Source: Diphasiastrum complanatum (taxonomy: Eukaryota > Streptophyta > Lycopodiopsida > Lycopodiales > Lycopodiaceae). Taken from it: 64,000 nt of DNA. Positions 36,187 through 48,148 of this stretch are shown piece after piece. How positions within the stretch are numbered: the first letter of the stretch is position 1; each line of letters starts with the position of its first letter. The DNA lies in contig CM055094.1 in assembly GCA_029204225.1 (NCBI GenBank), positions 5,718,063-5,782,062 of the forward strand. The letters run 5' to 3'. Below the pieces are notes generated by a model. That model did not search any database, was not told the DNA's origin, and saw only the letters and a program-made list of their open reading frames with translations. The translations under genes and the position numbers were made by a program.

Positions 36187-36405
36187 AGAACTGTAGCTAT
36201 TGTTTTGAGTTTGTAATTAGGAGCACGTGCTTATCAGCACTATTGTATTGTGTTCCAATTCTCTCTATTATATAGATTCGCTACTGTTCAATTTCTATAT
36301 TATTGTTGAATGCATTTGTCTCTCACTCTCTCTTGTACACAAACACGGTTATCAGAAACAGAGGATCGCAAGGTTGTCCAAGACACCTAATGCTTCGCAA
36401 TTCTA

Positions 36406-36900
36406 ATGGTACGGCAGTCTCAGACTCCTACTCTAATAACCCAAAAGGATAACAAGCTTTTGATTCTGTTCCCTAGTCAAGGTGCAAATCTTCCTAAATA
36501 TTTTTGGGATCAAACTTTGTTGTATGCTAATTTTTTATGCAATAGATGGCCGAGTGTAGTATTGGATGGAAAAATCCCTTTTGAGGTGTTGGCCGAGTGT
36601 GGTAATCTATGCAATAGATGGCCGAGTGTGGTATTGGATGGAAAAACCCCTTTTGTAGTGTTGACCGAGTGTCAAATTTTTCAAAACTTTTGGATGCATT
36701 TTCTATATCAACATTACTCTTGATGATAGATAGGACAAAGGAGAATCCATCTTCAAAGAAAGGTATATTTGTTGGTTATAGTAAGGCGAGCAACATATTC
36801 CTTCAACTAAGAAAGTGGTCATACAAAGAGATATCACTTTTTATGAAAGAAACTTTCAAAAAGCTTCTTGAAGTGGTGGTGTGGATATTGGAAACATGAA
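36406..36900 (+). pseudogene. Copia integrase fragment with an internal 24-codon duplication
   Basis: The + strand carries PKYFWDQTLLYANFLCNRWP, a VVLDGKIPFEVL block, and then the same block again (72-bp tandem duplication, units starting 36539 and 36611). A shift then leads to the linker start (TKENPSSKKGIFVGYSKASN, about 36735-36800). It is the same family as 21.2-23.35 kb. It begins abruptly about 60 bp after the LTR at 35209-36345. Confidence 0.8.
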
Positions 36901-37961
36901 AGAATCATTGCATTTTCATTATATTTGATTCTTCATGTTCTAGTTACATCTTGACATATAAAATTAATGAAAGAAATAGTGAAGCATCCAATGTGGACAC
37001 TATTCTCTATATCAATTATGAAAGTTATTATAAAGCCATAGAAAGGAGGTCTATACTTAGGATGGACTAATAGCAAATGTGTGGAGAACATATCATTGTA
37101 TTCTCTTTCTATGTGGATAATTCATCTCTTTTAATTCTATGTTCATCTCTTGCGTATTTCTTAAGATATCTTGATTTCTATTGATACTGTGTAGAATGTG
37201 AATTTTCTTTGTGATCTTGCATCCACACGTGTAAAGGACAGTAAGCTGTTTTTTTGTAAGGATAGGGACAGCACTAGGTCATATCTAATGATCATATCTT
37301 CATGCATTTCTAACTTCTAGCATGCATAAAGTAGTGATTAGTTCCAAGATGACAATGATGAAAACATTACATCCAAGGCAATTCCAAAAGAAGAGATTTG
37401 AATCAATGTCAATCAATTCAAAAATATTTTAGAAGCTCAAGCCAAGCTCCTAACAAATGATTTACAAAAACCATAGAGATTTTCGAAAAGAAGGAAAAAA
37501 ATCTCCACACTAGATTCAAGGTTCGAAACCAGTACTGATTTGAATAGACTAAAAAGCCAAAGAATCAAGACCCATTGAAACTATCAATTATCAAAAACAG
37601 GAACAAATATGCTCAGTTACCAAAGCATTTCTTATGTTGAGCTCTATGCTAAGAATTTGGGCTGACCATTCATTGGTCAATTTCATGCTCAGATAACCAT
37701 GTTAAATTTGAGCTTTCCTAAAGACACGAGGCTTTTGCAAAGAAATCTCAAATCCGCTGTGTCTCATTTCTCATATTAGATAAACGTAGAAGACACCACA
37801 AGCCTGGTTGGCAATTGATGAAAAAAAAAATGTACGGTGGTAAGAAAGAAACATCATCAACTTGCCTCGCCTTGAGCATCGAGGCTTCTACAGAAATTTT
37901 TTAGAAAAAATGGATGCATGATTATTTTCCTCTTCATAAGAGGGACATAAGATTGAAGCCA
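36901..37961. other. Intergenic/3' flank of the kinase gene
   Basis: No gene. It contains CCACACGTGTAAAGGACAG near 37226, like motifs in the LTR at 29.3-30.15 kb, so part may be LTR debris. The right end should include the 3' UTR of the minus-strand kinase gene. Confidence 0.5.
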
Positions 37962-38610
37962 TCAAGCAGAAATCTGTTCTGATTCAAATTCATTGACAAC
38001 TGCTCCAACTATTGCATGTCCTAGATCAGAATTAGCATCTTCATCCACTCCATGCTCATCATACTCAATGTCTAGCTCTGGCATATTGTGACCATCCATG
38101 GGTGTCAGTACCTTATCGAGAACTTCAGCTTTTAACATGTGCGCAACTGCAGTCATCGTGGGCCTATTTTCAGGAGCGCTCTGTGCACACAGTGTGGCTA
38201 CTCGCACAATCCTCATTAATTCATGCCCATTAAAGTTTCCTTTTAATTTTGGATCAACTAGCTCATCATACTTGCCTTGGAATACCAAGGGCGCAGCCCA
38301 TTCCACTATGGTGCGCTTTGTTGCATGAGCATGCTTTTCAATAGGCTTTTTACCACTAATTAATTCCAACAACAATATTCCAAAACTGTAAACATCACAG
38401 CTTTCTGAGACCTTCCCCCACATTGCATACTCTGGAGCAAGATAACCTAGTGTTCCTTTTACTTTTGTTGTTACATGTGTTGCGCCTCCTGGAATGAGCT
38501 TAGCAAACCCAAAATCTGCCACTTGTGCCTCGAAATTGGAATCCAGTAAAACATTACTTGCCTTGACATCCCTATGAATGATATGTGGTGTTGCATAATG
38601 ATGTAGGTAT
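37962..38610 (-). CDS. PTI1-like kinase exon 4 (terminal)
   Basis: 649 bp. The acceptor is ATGTCTGCAG. It encodes YLHHYATPHIIHRDVKASN, the DFG and APE motifs, VYSFGILLLELISGKKP, ENRPTMTAVAHML and an acidic tail ending NEFESEQISA-stop. Confidence 0.95.
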
Positions 38611-39187
38611 CTGCAGACATCGATATAAGGTAGTTAAAAGAGATACAATTTATTTCATCAAGCAGGCAGCTAATCAAAGAAAAACAGAACCTGAGCTCCC
38701 TTCCAACTGCAAAGTAGATTCTAATAGCTGTCAATAGCAAAGAGTAGGAAAGAAAGCCTTTGTTGCATTCAACAAGAAACTCTTTCAATTAAACCCGAAG
38801 CTAAAAACAATGTAAATACCTCTAGAGACAAGAAATTCACTACAAGTATTACAAACAGACTAGATCGAGACTACAATAATCCACCAGTTAGTTGATGTCA
38901 AGCAATACATGGCAAGTGGTCGGTCTCATATTCTATGTACGTAAGATAGAGACCACTATCAGATGAATATGTTGGTACTTTGATAATTTTGTTATTAATC
39001 AGATTGCTTCAGCACTGGTAGCTCCTTCTTGTGTAAATCAACGTTCTGTAACCAATGGTTTCAAAGAACAATGCATTGTTACGTGCATTTGGTACTCACC
39101 ACAACTTTGAACTAGACAATTTAGTGCAGCGTCTGTGAATGGTGGAGGCAGCAGAAAAGACAAAAGCTCACAAGTGCCTACACAAAT

Positions 39188-39240
<53 letters not shown>

Positions 39241-42200
39241 TACACAAGACCCTCTGCAGAGCCGATTGCTATATTCATCCTTCGTTCCCAATCAAGAAGT
39301 GAGTCGCCCGCAAACTGCCCATGTAAGTGTGAAAGGAGACTCAAGTTGGGCATGTAATCATAAACGATCAGGCGCTCTTGACCTTCTGCACAATAACCCC
39401 GCAAACTCAGAAGATTTTTATGTCGGACACGTCCAAGAATTTCTACTTCCACAGCAAACTCCATCTCTGCTTTTGTGCTCCAAACTTTAAGCCTTTTGAC
39501 AGCTATCTGCAACAGTTTGGAAGCACAGAATAAAAGCCTAACGGTGTTAAAAAAGATCCCTTTCATCCAATGCATTTTAACCATAAGGAATGTTCAATAG
39601 CGATAATTTCAATCGATCCATTTAGCCAATTGCACTACTTCCATCAAAGCAAGAGTTTTTAATAGCATAAGGAGCAATTAATTTACAATTAGCAGTAAGT
39701 TCAGATGCTTGAGCAAGAACGGGTAAAGTGGAAAACCTTTTGAAAAAAACAATCATGTCAGATTTTTATGATTGCTTATAGCAACCAGCAATCATCTAAA
39801 AGATATTTACAAGAATGATCCTGATAGTTAAAGTGATGCTTGGAAACCCAAGGATATAGCATAAACATTCCCTCCAAGCCCGTAGCCCATTATTTTACAT
39901 TGATTAATGCTCTAGGCACTCAGACCACTAGTTGGCAATGATTTGGCATTTGGTTGCTATTGTTACTCTCATGTTGGGTTCCATAGTAAGAGTTCAAAGT
40001 TATGAACCCAATCCACTGACTTTGATATCAAATGAACCATAGAATATCACAAATGAAGGAGAACATTCCCATACTTAAGAAAGCTGAAATACATCACATC
40101 TTAAGAAAGCTGAAATACATCACATAGGATTGCATTTTCATCGATATCTATAAGATAATTGTTAGACACGTCCAAGAATTTCTACTTCCACAGCAAACTC
40201 CATCTCTGCTTTTGTGCTCCAAACTTTAAGCCTTTTGACAGCTATCTGCAACAGTTTGGAAGCACAGAATAAAAGCCTAACGGTGTTAAAAAAGATCCCT
40301 TTCATCCAATGCATTTTAACCATAAGGAATGTTCAATAGCGATAATTTCAATCGATCCATTTAGCCAATTGCACTACTTCCATCAAAGCAAGAGTTTTTA
40401 ATAGCATAAGGAGCAATTAATTTACAATTAGCAGTAAGTTCAGATGCTTGAGCAAGAACGGGTAAAGTGGAAAACCTTTTGAAAAAAACAATCATGTCAG
40501 ATTTTTATGATTGCTTATAGCAACCAGCAATCATCTAAAAGATATTTACAAGAATGATCCTGATAGTTAAAGTGATGCTTGGAAACCCAAGGATATAGCA
40601 TAAACATTCCCTCCAAGCCCGTAGCCCATTATTTTACATTGATTAATGCTCTAGGCACTCAGACCACTAGTTGGCAATGATTTGGCATTTGGTTGCTATT
40701 GTTACTCTCATGTTGGGTTCCATAGTAAGAGTTCAAAGTTATGAACCCAATCCACTGACTTTGATATCAAATGAACCATAGAATATCACAAATGAAGGAG
40801 AACATTCCCATACTTAAGAAAGCTGAAATACATCACATCTTAAGAAAGCTGAAATACATCACATAGGATTGCATTTTCATCGATATCTATAAGATAATTG
40901 TTAGACATGTTCATGCAATTTCAAAACATTTTGCAAAATTGAGCTAAAGTCTATGAAGTAACATTATATTGGCCGGTTTAGGGTTCCCCTTGGGTATCAA
41001 TAGGGCCTAGGACATTCATTTCTTAGCTTGTGAATTTAGAACTATAGCTCTAGGTAAGAGAACACTTGTTGATAGAATGAAGCTTGGAAACCAAAGAATT
41101 ATAGATTCAGATATAAGTTATATCACTTGACCTTAAGAAATTAGATTGTAAGTTAATGTATGTACATAGATCTATCGAGAACATTGTGCAACTATGACCC
41201 GTGCACTCTCGTGTAGACTATTACAAGTTACATATCCAAGAATATGGACTCTAGACTCCAAAGGTACACGAGATTTGCCATTGTTGCATTTCTTATGTAA
41301 GGTATGATCTTTTCTTTCATGGAGAGATTGATGACGGTATGTGCTTTGTTTTGTGATAATTTTGAGCTTCTTGCTCATTTATTGGGAGAGCCAATGCTTG
41401 TTACAAAGTCCCAATACTCCCAACCAATCAAGATGTTCTACATGTGAATTTTCAATGCAGCGTAATTGTTCCCATCAAGCTTGCTTGCTTCTAGAAGGAC
41501 AAATTCGTTTATGTCACCCATAATGATGATTTTTAAGGTTGATAAAGACTCCAAGTGCTATGAGATCTGATCCAGCATGCATGTACAAAACTCCAATGAT
41601 ATGGCTAATACAAGCCAATATCCCTCTACATGCACCTCAAACAAAAAAAAACAGCAAGTATCTTGGCTGGAAAATAGATTATATCTCAATAGTATGACTT
41701 GTGGAAGACTGAAGTCATATGTACTCACATGTAGACAAGAAATCAACAAGCTCTTGATAAAAGTCAATGTTCTTATGCGTGTAAAATTGAAAATTCCAAC
41801 AAGGAACTTGGCTCACGGATGACCAAGATCGCTATAGTATGACTTGTGGTAATGACATCCAATTACTCCGGAAGCTCATACTACATAAACATGAATATTG
41901 CATATGCTTTTCCTCATCCACAAGCTATCAAACGCCCTCAAACGCTAGTACTAACCAAACCATATCAAGACTCAAGACTTTGAATCTTCTTACATAATTC
42001 ACAAAATGTAGACCAAGTTTATTTCAAATTCATCTAATATCAAGCAGCATTATTTTCAGACATTTGCAACAATGTTGACAATTAACAAACTACGTACTTG
42101 GGAACCATCCCATAATTGCCCCCAATAGACACTGCCAAATCCTCCTTCACCCAGCTTATTATCATAGTTAAAATTGTTCGTCGCAGAATGTAGTTCTTTC

Positions 42201-43976
42201 AAAGAGAAAATTCGCCAGTTGCTAGCCTTGCCTCCAGGATTCCTATACAACATCAACAACAATGTCATTGCATTATCATGTGATGATTGCAAACATATAT
42301 TGAGAATATGGAGCTTCAAAAGCCTTCTTCAACAATTGAATAGCTCGATATGATGTTTGAATCAAGAACGATCTTTAACTGCATTTCACCATTCCTAATG
42401 GGAACAAAAATAGGAAATACAAACTTGTCATTCACTCCAAATTTGCAAAACATTCTTAAACCAAGACTCGTAAGCTATCTTAACAAATTGAAGTACATAC
42501 AAGCAACAAGCTTCAATGTACATTGACATATTTACTAAGCATGATAAATTTACTAATAAAAAGCATATGTACTTTCAGAAATCATTCTATAAAATAACCA
42601 TGCAATGTGACAATCAAGAGTCCTCCAATAAGAAGGAAAAAGTGGCAAGTAGCAAAAGAAAACAACGTCCACTCCATTAAGATTCACAAGAATAAAACTC
42701 CTCAAATATACAAGGTTCCTTTTTGTTCATGATATTGATTGTACAAGAAGTCTAACCGTGCTAGAAGCTCATCATTACACAATTTCATCCCACTCTACTT
42801 GCTTGGCACTCATAGTTACAAGTAGATTAGTATTGAGTGGATTTGAATCAGGATTTGCATTTGATCCAAGATTCAAAAAAAATGGAATATTAAAATTAAG
42901 GAGATTGTTAAAAGGTTTGAATTCATGTGACACAAACAAGGATCGTGTGCTTCTAGTAAAAACATTTCCATAAGAGACTTCTACGCTACCTCTTACACAT
43001 TCTATATCTTCCAAAGCATATAACATCTTATGCTATACTCGAGAAGTTATTATAACTAGTTTCAAGTTATGGATGCCAGTTAGATAAAGATTCAAGCCTT
43101 GCATAGAACTGAAAAGATTTGAACTATGTTGGCACTGAACACATTCATTTCCAAAAGCGTTTATGGAAAACAATAATTTATAGGGCAGAAGTTTTCTCCT
43201 ATAAGCTTACTCTGACATCTGCATGCGCACGTTGACAATTCCTTCTCATTTACATAATGTTGTTTCACTATTTTGTGTATACAACATCTAAGCTATTACA
43301 TTATGTATGTATTGATATTTTATGTTTATATGTGCTAACCTATATAAATAAGGTATATGTAGAGGATTCATATATTGCCTTACAGTTACGCAAAGGACCT
43401 TGAAAGACCAGATGAAGCAGCTAGGGAAGCTTCAGATTTTCATCAGTTCTTTATAAAAAGTATTGGAAAGAGCTGAGGGCTTTCCAAAATTGAAGGAGGC
43501 CATGTTTTAGGATTCCAGACGGTCCCCAGGGCCAGTACTTCCCGCAACGTAAAACAGTTTGAATCCCCAAATTTGCCATTGTCTTTCACCTTCTACTAGA
43601 TAATGTGTGATTTTCTATGCGTTTTCCCAGAAAGTTCATAGGGCCAAGGCTTCCCATGGCATGAAATCGGTTTGGGTTCCCAGATCTACTGTTATGTTTT
43701 ACTTTTTGATGGAGAATGAGCAATTTTTTATGCGTTTTCTCTGGTCTGTAATGCTTATATTTGAAATCATGTTACTATTTACTCCAGGGAATTAGGCCCG
43801 TATTGCCCTGCTGTCTTTTACGACATTTTTCAGCTTCATATTGTTCTGGAATATACAAAGGAAAATCTACACAAGGTATTCACCAAAGGTAGGAACAGAA
43901 AGTCATTTAGAAAACCAGGATGAGCTTACTTGTCCATTTTTCGTACGCAAAAGCACTTTCCCCAACAAAACTCCAT
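37962..43976 (-). CDS. PTI1-like receptor-like cytoplasmic kinase (At3g15890 type), complete
   Basis: Minus-strand exons 43976-43930, 42242-42098, 39506-39244 and 38610-37962 join to 1104 bp, 367 residues plus TGA. All junctions are GT-AG and in phase (the first join makes K16, the third makes V152). Domains: a short Cys-rich N-terminus (C4, C8, C10), WRIFSLKELHSATNNF before the kinase, glycine loop GEGGFG (47-52), catalytic Lys in IAVK (K68), HRD at 164-166, DFG at 184-186, APE at 210-212, and an acidic tail. All catalytic residues are present, so an active Ser/Thr kinase is likely. The family acts at the inner face of the plasma membrane in signalling, but the partner here is unknown. The start has no Met-Gly, so no myristoylation; S-acylation through the cysteines is possible. 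Introns are 1.7, 2.6 and 0.6 kb; the middle one holds a 739-bp duplication. Confidence 0.95.
39191..39236. repeat. (GA)n microsatellite abutting the exon 3 donor
   Basis: On the gene's strand this is a (CT/TC)n run starting 7 bases after the 5' splice site of exon 3 (GTAGGTTTCTCTC...). Confidence 0.95.
39244..39506 (-). CDS. PTI1-like kinase exon 3
   Basis: 263 bp. The acceptor is CTGTTGCAG and the donor is CTTGT|GTAGGT. It encodes IAVKRLKVWSTKAEMEF through GYCAEGQERLIVYDYMPN to NIAIGSAEGL. Its first 81 bp are duplicated at 40165-40245. Confidence 0.95.
39426..40903. repeat. 739-bp tandem duplication spanning exon 3 start and intron
   Basis: 39426-40164 is repeated at 40165-40903; I saw no difference between the copies apart from the boundary. 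The unit holds 81 bp of exon 3, its acceptor and 658 bp of intron. Each unit also contains a 26-bp internal tandem pair (starting 40074 and 40100, and again 40813 and 40839). The perfect identity means a very recent event or an assembly artefact. Confidence 0.97.
40165..40245 (-). pseudogene. Duplicated partial exon 3 (decoy exon with stop)
   Basis: Lies upstream of true exon 3 in transcription order. It keeps the CTTGTTGCAG-type acceptor context (40246-40254) and encodes the first 27 codons (IAVK through ILGRV). The next codon at the duplication junction is TAA. It has no original donor. If the acceptor were used, the protein would end right after the catalytic lysine region. Confidence 0.9.
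40904..42097 (-). other. Kinase intron 2, upstream part
   Basis: No coding or transposon similarity recognised. Ordinary AT-rich intron. Confidence 0.5.
42098..42242 (-). CDS. PTI1-like kinase exon 2
   Basis: 145 bp. The acceptor is TTGTATAG and the donor is CAA|GTACGT. It encodes NPGGKASNWRIFSLKELHSA through the glycine loop to QLWDGSQ. Confidence 0.95.
42243..43527 (-). other. Kinase intron 1, main part
   Basis: AT-rich intron sequence with no recognised repeat or coding content. Confidence 0.5.
43528..43752. repeat. Diverged ~112-bp tandem repeat in kinase intron 1
   Basis: Two units share AGGGCCA..CTTCCC near their start and TATGCGTTTTC near their end (first at about 43528, second at about 43640), with roughly 70% similarity by eye. 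It lies close to the exon 1 donor. Confidence 0.65.
43930..43976 (-). CDS. PTI1-like kinase exon 1
   Basis: 47 bp encode MEFCWGKCFCVRKMD plus two bases. The donor is AA|GTAAGC. I chose this ATG because its donor phase exactly completes the Lys before NPGG in exon 2 and because a short Cys-rich start is usual in this kinase group. Confidence 0.85.
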
Positions 43977-44867
43977 AATGCAGTAGCTTGTGCAGCGGAA
44001 TTAGATCAGCCCACCTCAAAGGAACTCCTCTTCCTTGCACCTACTGCACTACTACTGTGCCGGCTTTCAGTTTTAGAACTAGCAGTAGACTTCTCGCTGT
44101 GACGTATCCAGAAATGTAACGAGGATCTGCCTGTTCTAAAAACAAATACACATTACACTGATTTACATATGAGGGCCAACCCTTAAACACTCACTAATGT
44201 GCACTCACAGCACGGCAGGGCTTTCAGAGATCTAATCACATTGTTTCACCATATTTTACGTCCAACAAAGATTTATCAAACTTAAGAACACAGTAGGATC
44301 AAAACAGGGTGGAGCAGCACAAGCATTGTTTAAGCATAACATATCATCACTTCCCAAGCAGCTAAAACAAAGATCTATCAAACTTGAGAGCATGCTAGGA
44401 TCAAAGCAGTATGCAACAGCAGCAGTTCAAACACTCTTTCATCACATTATATCATCACTTCACAAGCAGCTAAAACAGAGATGTATGAAGCTTACTTGAG
44501 AACATACTAGGTAGGAGGAGCAAAGCCGGATGCAGCAGCTGCTCAAGGGAAGAAAGTGGAGCTGAGAGTGTGGGTGATGATGAGATGAGGCATACATAGC
44601 TGTAGCTGCCGCTGCTGCTGAAGATGAAGAAACTATTAAAGTAAAGGACAGAAAAGGGAAAGGAGGTTAATATTAAAGAAGAAGAGCAAGCATTATTTGA
44701 GACAGCTGAGCTGAATTGCAACTATTTTAACTTAAATTTTGAAATGGCTTCAAAATCAATCAATCAATCAATCAATTCATCACACACATTAAAACAATAG
44801 AAACAACAATGAAAATGAGAGAAATGGGTTGTGCCATCTCATGTGATCTTATGGGAAACTCTCTACT

Positions 44868-44870
<3 letters not shown>
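43977..44870 (-). other. Presumed 5' UTR/promoter side of the kinase gene
   Basis: No upstream in-frame coding was recognised. A (TCAA)n run (about 44755-44777) is present. Transcription start not determined. Confidence 0.4.

Positions 44871-44907
<37 letters not shown>
44871..44907. repeat. (TC)n microsatellite upstream of the kinase gene
   Basis: GA repeats on the gene's strand, about 900 bp before the ATG. GA-rich promoter or leader tracts can bind plant BPC/GAGA factors; here that is only a possibility. Confidence 0.9.
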
Positions 44908-44909
<2 letters not shown>

Positions 44910-47239
44910 CTACTATCTAGTGAGTGTGTATACTAGTATGCTATGTAACTCATTATCATTAATCCAAAATTAAACAAAGAGTAAATGGGAAGGAGGTGGG
45001 AAGTAGAAGTAGGAGGCTCACCCAAGGATATAGCGTTTTTATGAACTAGATAATACTTGTTTGCATGCCCATGGTAAAGGCATAATGGCTCATCCGAGAG
45101 TATGAGTCATTATAATTTTATCATGGGTCCACAAACACCCGTTATAGTGCAAAATGTGCATCATAAAAACTTGAAAGGAAAATTACGGACATCATTTTCA
45201 AAATTGTACTAAAAACCTCATCCATGAGGGTGCATTTTCAAGATTACATCCTTGAGGGCATTATTTGAAGATTACATTTGTGAGGTTTACATATTTGACG
45301 TTCATGTGATATATTGAGGGCTCACAAATAGAATCAATCAAATTTGAGGTCCCATTATTATCCCTTAGGTATTGGTGGTCCCCAAACTCAATCTTAACCG
45401 TTGATTTATATAAAATTGGAGCTGCCAAACATTATGGTGATGGACTATCTTTTACACCCACTGACTTGGAATTTTTGAGGGATCAATTTTCTACATGTGG
45501 CGGGTAATCGGAATGGTCTTTAGAATATCCAAGATTGGATGTCCTAAACTCACAACTTGATCTCGTCTTCTCAGATACCTCCTCGGTCTAAGGTGAGAGG
45601 TGCTCTTGGGTAGCTCTGGCCAAGTATCTTGGGGACTTGCCAGAATCAGCCAACAATTGTAGATGGGGCAACAAAAGTGCCAACTAGTTAACTATCATAA
45701 GTTAGCACTAACATAACTGGCAATTAGCTTGTAAGTGGGGTAGGCCCCTTACAGCTCCAACTTCATGTGAGTTCTTTTCAATGTTTTGATGTTGTGTTTT
45801 TGTAGTTTCAAACTTGAGACTTGAATTCTACAATATAAGGCAATCTCTTTCATTGTGAAATAAAATGCACATTTACTTTGAAGTCAAATTCTTACATCGA
45901 CGAATTCACTTTAAATATAAAGTCCCATTTCAAAGTCAAAGCACAAAATCTACGACAAAGAATATGTCTTATAAGCTTCACTAAATCTTTTCTCTCAACA
46001 TACTTTGACGTATTTTTATTGACATCCACAATTGGAAGTTGGACGTAGTTAAGGCAACCTCGAATCAAAAATGTATGCCATGTGTGAAGGGCAAATATGA
46101 AGCTTGGATATAAAAATATAGTCGAAAGTGCTTATGACGTCCAATATAAATGTCAAACTGCGATCTCTAGTCCTCCACAAGAAAGGAAAGAAGATATCAC
46201 ACTCAAATGGGAGGTAAGAGCACATTTACATGTCACCCCAAAATTGATGTCATATATCCCAACACACATCATAAACACCTTGCAATGTGACCCATTGACT
46301 CCCTCAACCTGTTGTTTGGTGCACATGTTTGTAACCATCATGAATCATGGACTATTGGGCTCCACAAGTCTCATGCAATTTATGTGTGTTTTGGGAGGTT
46401 ATTACGGGTGTTGGGAGGTTGGTACACATTTATGACACTAGTGGCATTTCCATTTTTTTAATTCTAGGATATCCACCAATTTCAAATACTTCTATGTTTA
46501 TAGTTCTACTATACCTAGTGGTTCTAGGGAGTCAATACATACATCTTCTAGATATTTTCCAAATTTAAACTAGTTATGCTTTTCTTTGTTGTACGTACAA
46601 CTTACAAAAAAATTTCATGGAAGTTCATAAAAATAACAAACACAATACAACAATTTCATAAATCAGTATTATCTAGAATGATTATATGATTCTATCAAAA
46701 CATTATATATAAATAGCCAAGACTATTCATACATTTGGTGGGGTCTTAGTTTTTCATACCTACTACTATGTTATTGTTTGCGAACTAACATGATAACTAG
46801 CCTTGACAAAATCACCCACCAAAGAATGGTTATACTCCATTCACAATGAAGTTGTGGCAGATTATCATGCACAACAACCAAAGTCCATTCTTCAACTTCC
46901 TAGGCAAACTTTGATATATTTACTGTTTTTTGACAAAACTTGAAAATACAAGGTTGACCTATATTTTTTGATAACTTCTAGTGTCTAGTGTTGAGAATCT
47001 ACATGATAACTTGCCTCCACACGAATAGTTGCCCAATCATGATCTCTAGTCTAGTCATGAACACAAATTTGTGGCACATCACCATGACAAGATGTATGAC
47101 TTTCATTCTTCTCAACTTCCTTGTGGGGGCTAAAATACAAGGCCTAAGGGGCATTTCAATGGAGCCCGGGAGAATTAAAGAAAGAAGCACCTTACATGAA
47201 AGTAGCCTTTGTACATGACAATTTTGTGTAATTAATGGC
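44908..47239. other. Unidentified intergenic DNA
   Basis: About 2.3 kb with no domain, hairpin or LTR boundary I can support. The open stretches in it look random. Confidence 0.5.
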
Positions 47240-47940
47240 CCAAGCATGACATTATGCATGTATAAGCCCATCTTGAAGAGTTGGGCCCCAATTCGATATC
47301 TTGCGAGTGTAAGTCCAATTTGTGGTGTCACTAGGGGGCAAGAAAACATTTTTGGCAAGTCTCAAGGTTTAAACTTAGACTTGAAAAAAGTATGTAAAAG
47401 TCAAAGTCAAGCTTTCCAAATTGTATTTTGAGACTTGAAATGTCTTGTCCCATAAGCAAATGCAGAAAGTAAGCTCCACAAGCTTCTATAAAGAGAAGCC
47501 CATTGTATGTAATTTTCATCCTTAATGCAAGAGAGCTAAGTGCTGCTATTTTGGATTCATGTATGCTAAATGTGGTGTTTGGCCAATGTTAGTATGACTT
47601 CGTGTAGAATGCATTTCTTTCTAAAATTCTTGCTACTTTAGCCCCTTTTTAGCACATATGCCTAATCTTGATGTGTCCCTAATTTAGTTGTGCTTGTTGA
47701 GGGAGAGAGAGAAGGTGTGGAAGTGTGTGTGGGAGTGAGGACGAGAGTGGTAGAGTTAGTGTTGTTGGTTTATGTTTGTGGTTTATTGCAAGTAAAAGTA
47801 ATTTTTGCTCTCTTTTGTTGTGTAAGCATCTCCAAGGCTCCTAGGATCGAGCCCTACTTCCCGTGCTACAAACGACTTGGGAGAAGGTGGATGAACCCCT
47901 CTTCTTTTTGACAACATTGGCATTGTTCTCGGGGAGCCAA
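47240..47940 (+). mobile_element. Gypsy-type LTR end with Asp-tRNA-like primer-binding site
   Basis: A run ending GACAACA (47910-47916) is followed by TTGGCATTGTTCTCGGGGA (47917-47935), which matches the Asp-tRNA primer-binding site used by many plant gypsy elements at about 14 of 19 positions. A TATAAAG-like box lies near 47482. The left LTR edge is unresolved. Nothing of gag follows before the copia at 48149. Confidence 0.5.
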
Positions 47941-48148
47941 ATGTTTGCCAACATTTGTTGTTTTTCACTTCTTTTACTTGCTTTGTAGTGTAGGGACTGG
48001 TGTGTTTTTAGTGGCTACTTTGTAAAAAACTTTATGCATCTTTTGCTTGTGATTCAGATGTTTTGAGCATATGGATCCCCACAAAATAGTGATAAAGACA
48101 GCCTCCAATCTATTTTTTAATCTACCATGAAAGTGCCTTCCCAGAACT

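Larger units (their letters stand above)
35209..36345 (+). mobile_element. Copia LTR (3' LTR of the 31.2-kb element)
   Basis: It starts TGTTGGAGTTTAATC directly after the polypurine tract TGGAGGAG (35201-35208) and ends TACACAAACA near 36345, about 1.14 kb. A TATA box lies at 35986-35993 and a 75-bp GA tract within the likely transcribed part. A degenerate primer-binding site (GGTTATCAGA, 36347-36356) appears to follow, which would make this LTR also the 5' LTR of a second unit. The right edge is uncertain by about 15 bp. Confidence 0.75.

Noticed and set aside
37500-37530. GGTTCGAAACC resembling a tRNA T-arm
   Set aside because: No acceptor or anticodon stems around it; not a tRNA gene.
44470-44721. 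83-residue minus-strand Ser/Leu-rich frame upstream of the kinase
   Set aside because: Low-complexity and out of phase with exon 1; more likely promoter or leader DNA.
46097-46435. 112-residue + strand open frame
   Set aside because: No recognisable domain, overlapping open frames on the other strand, no splice or start signals.
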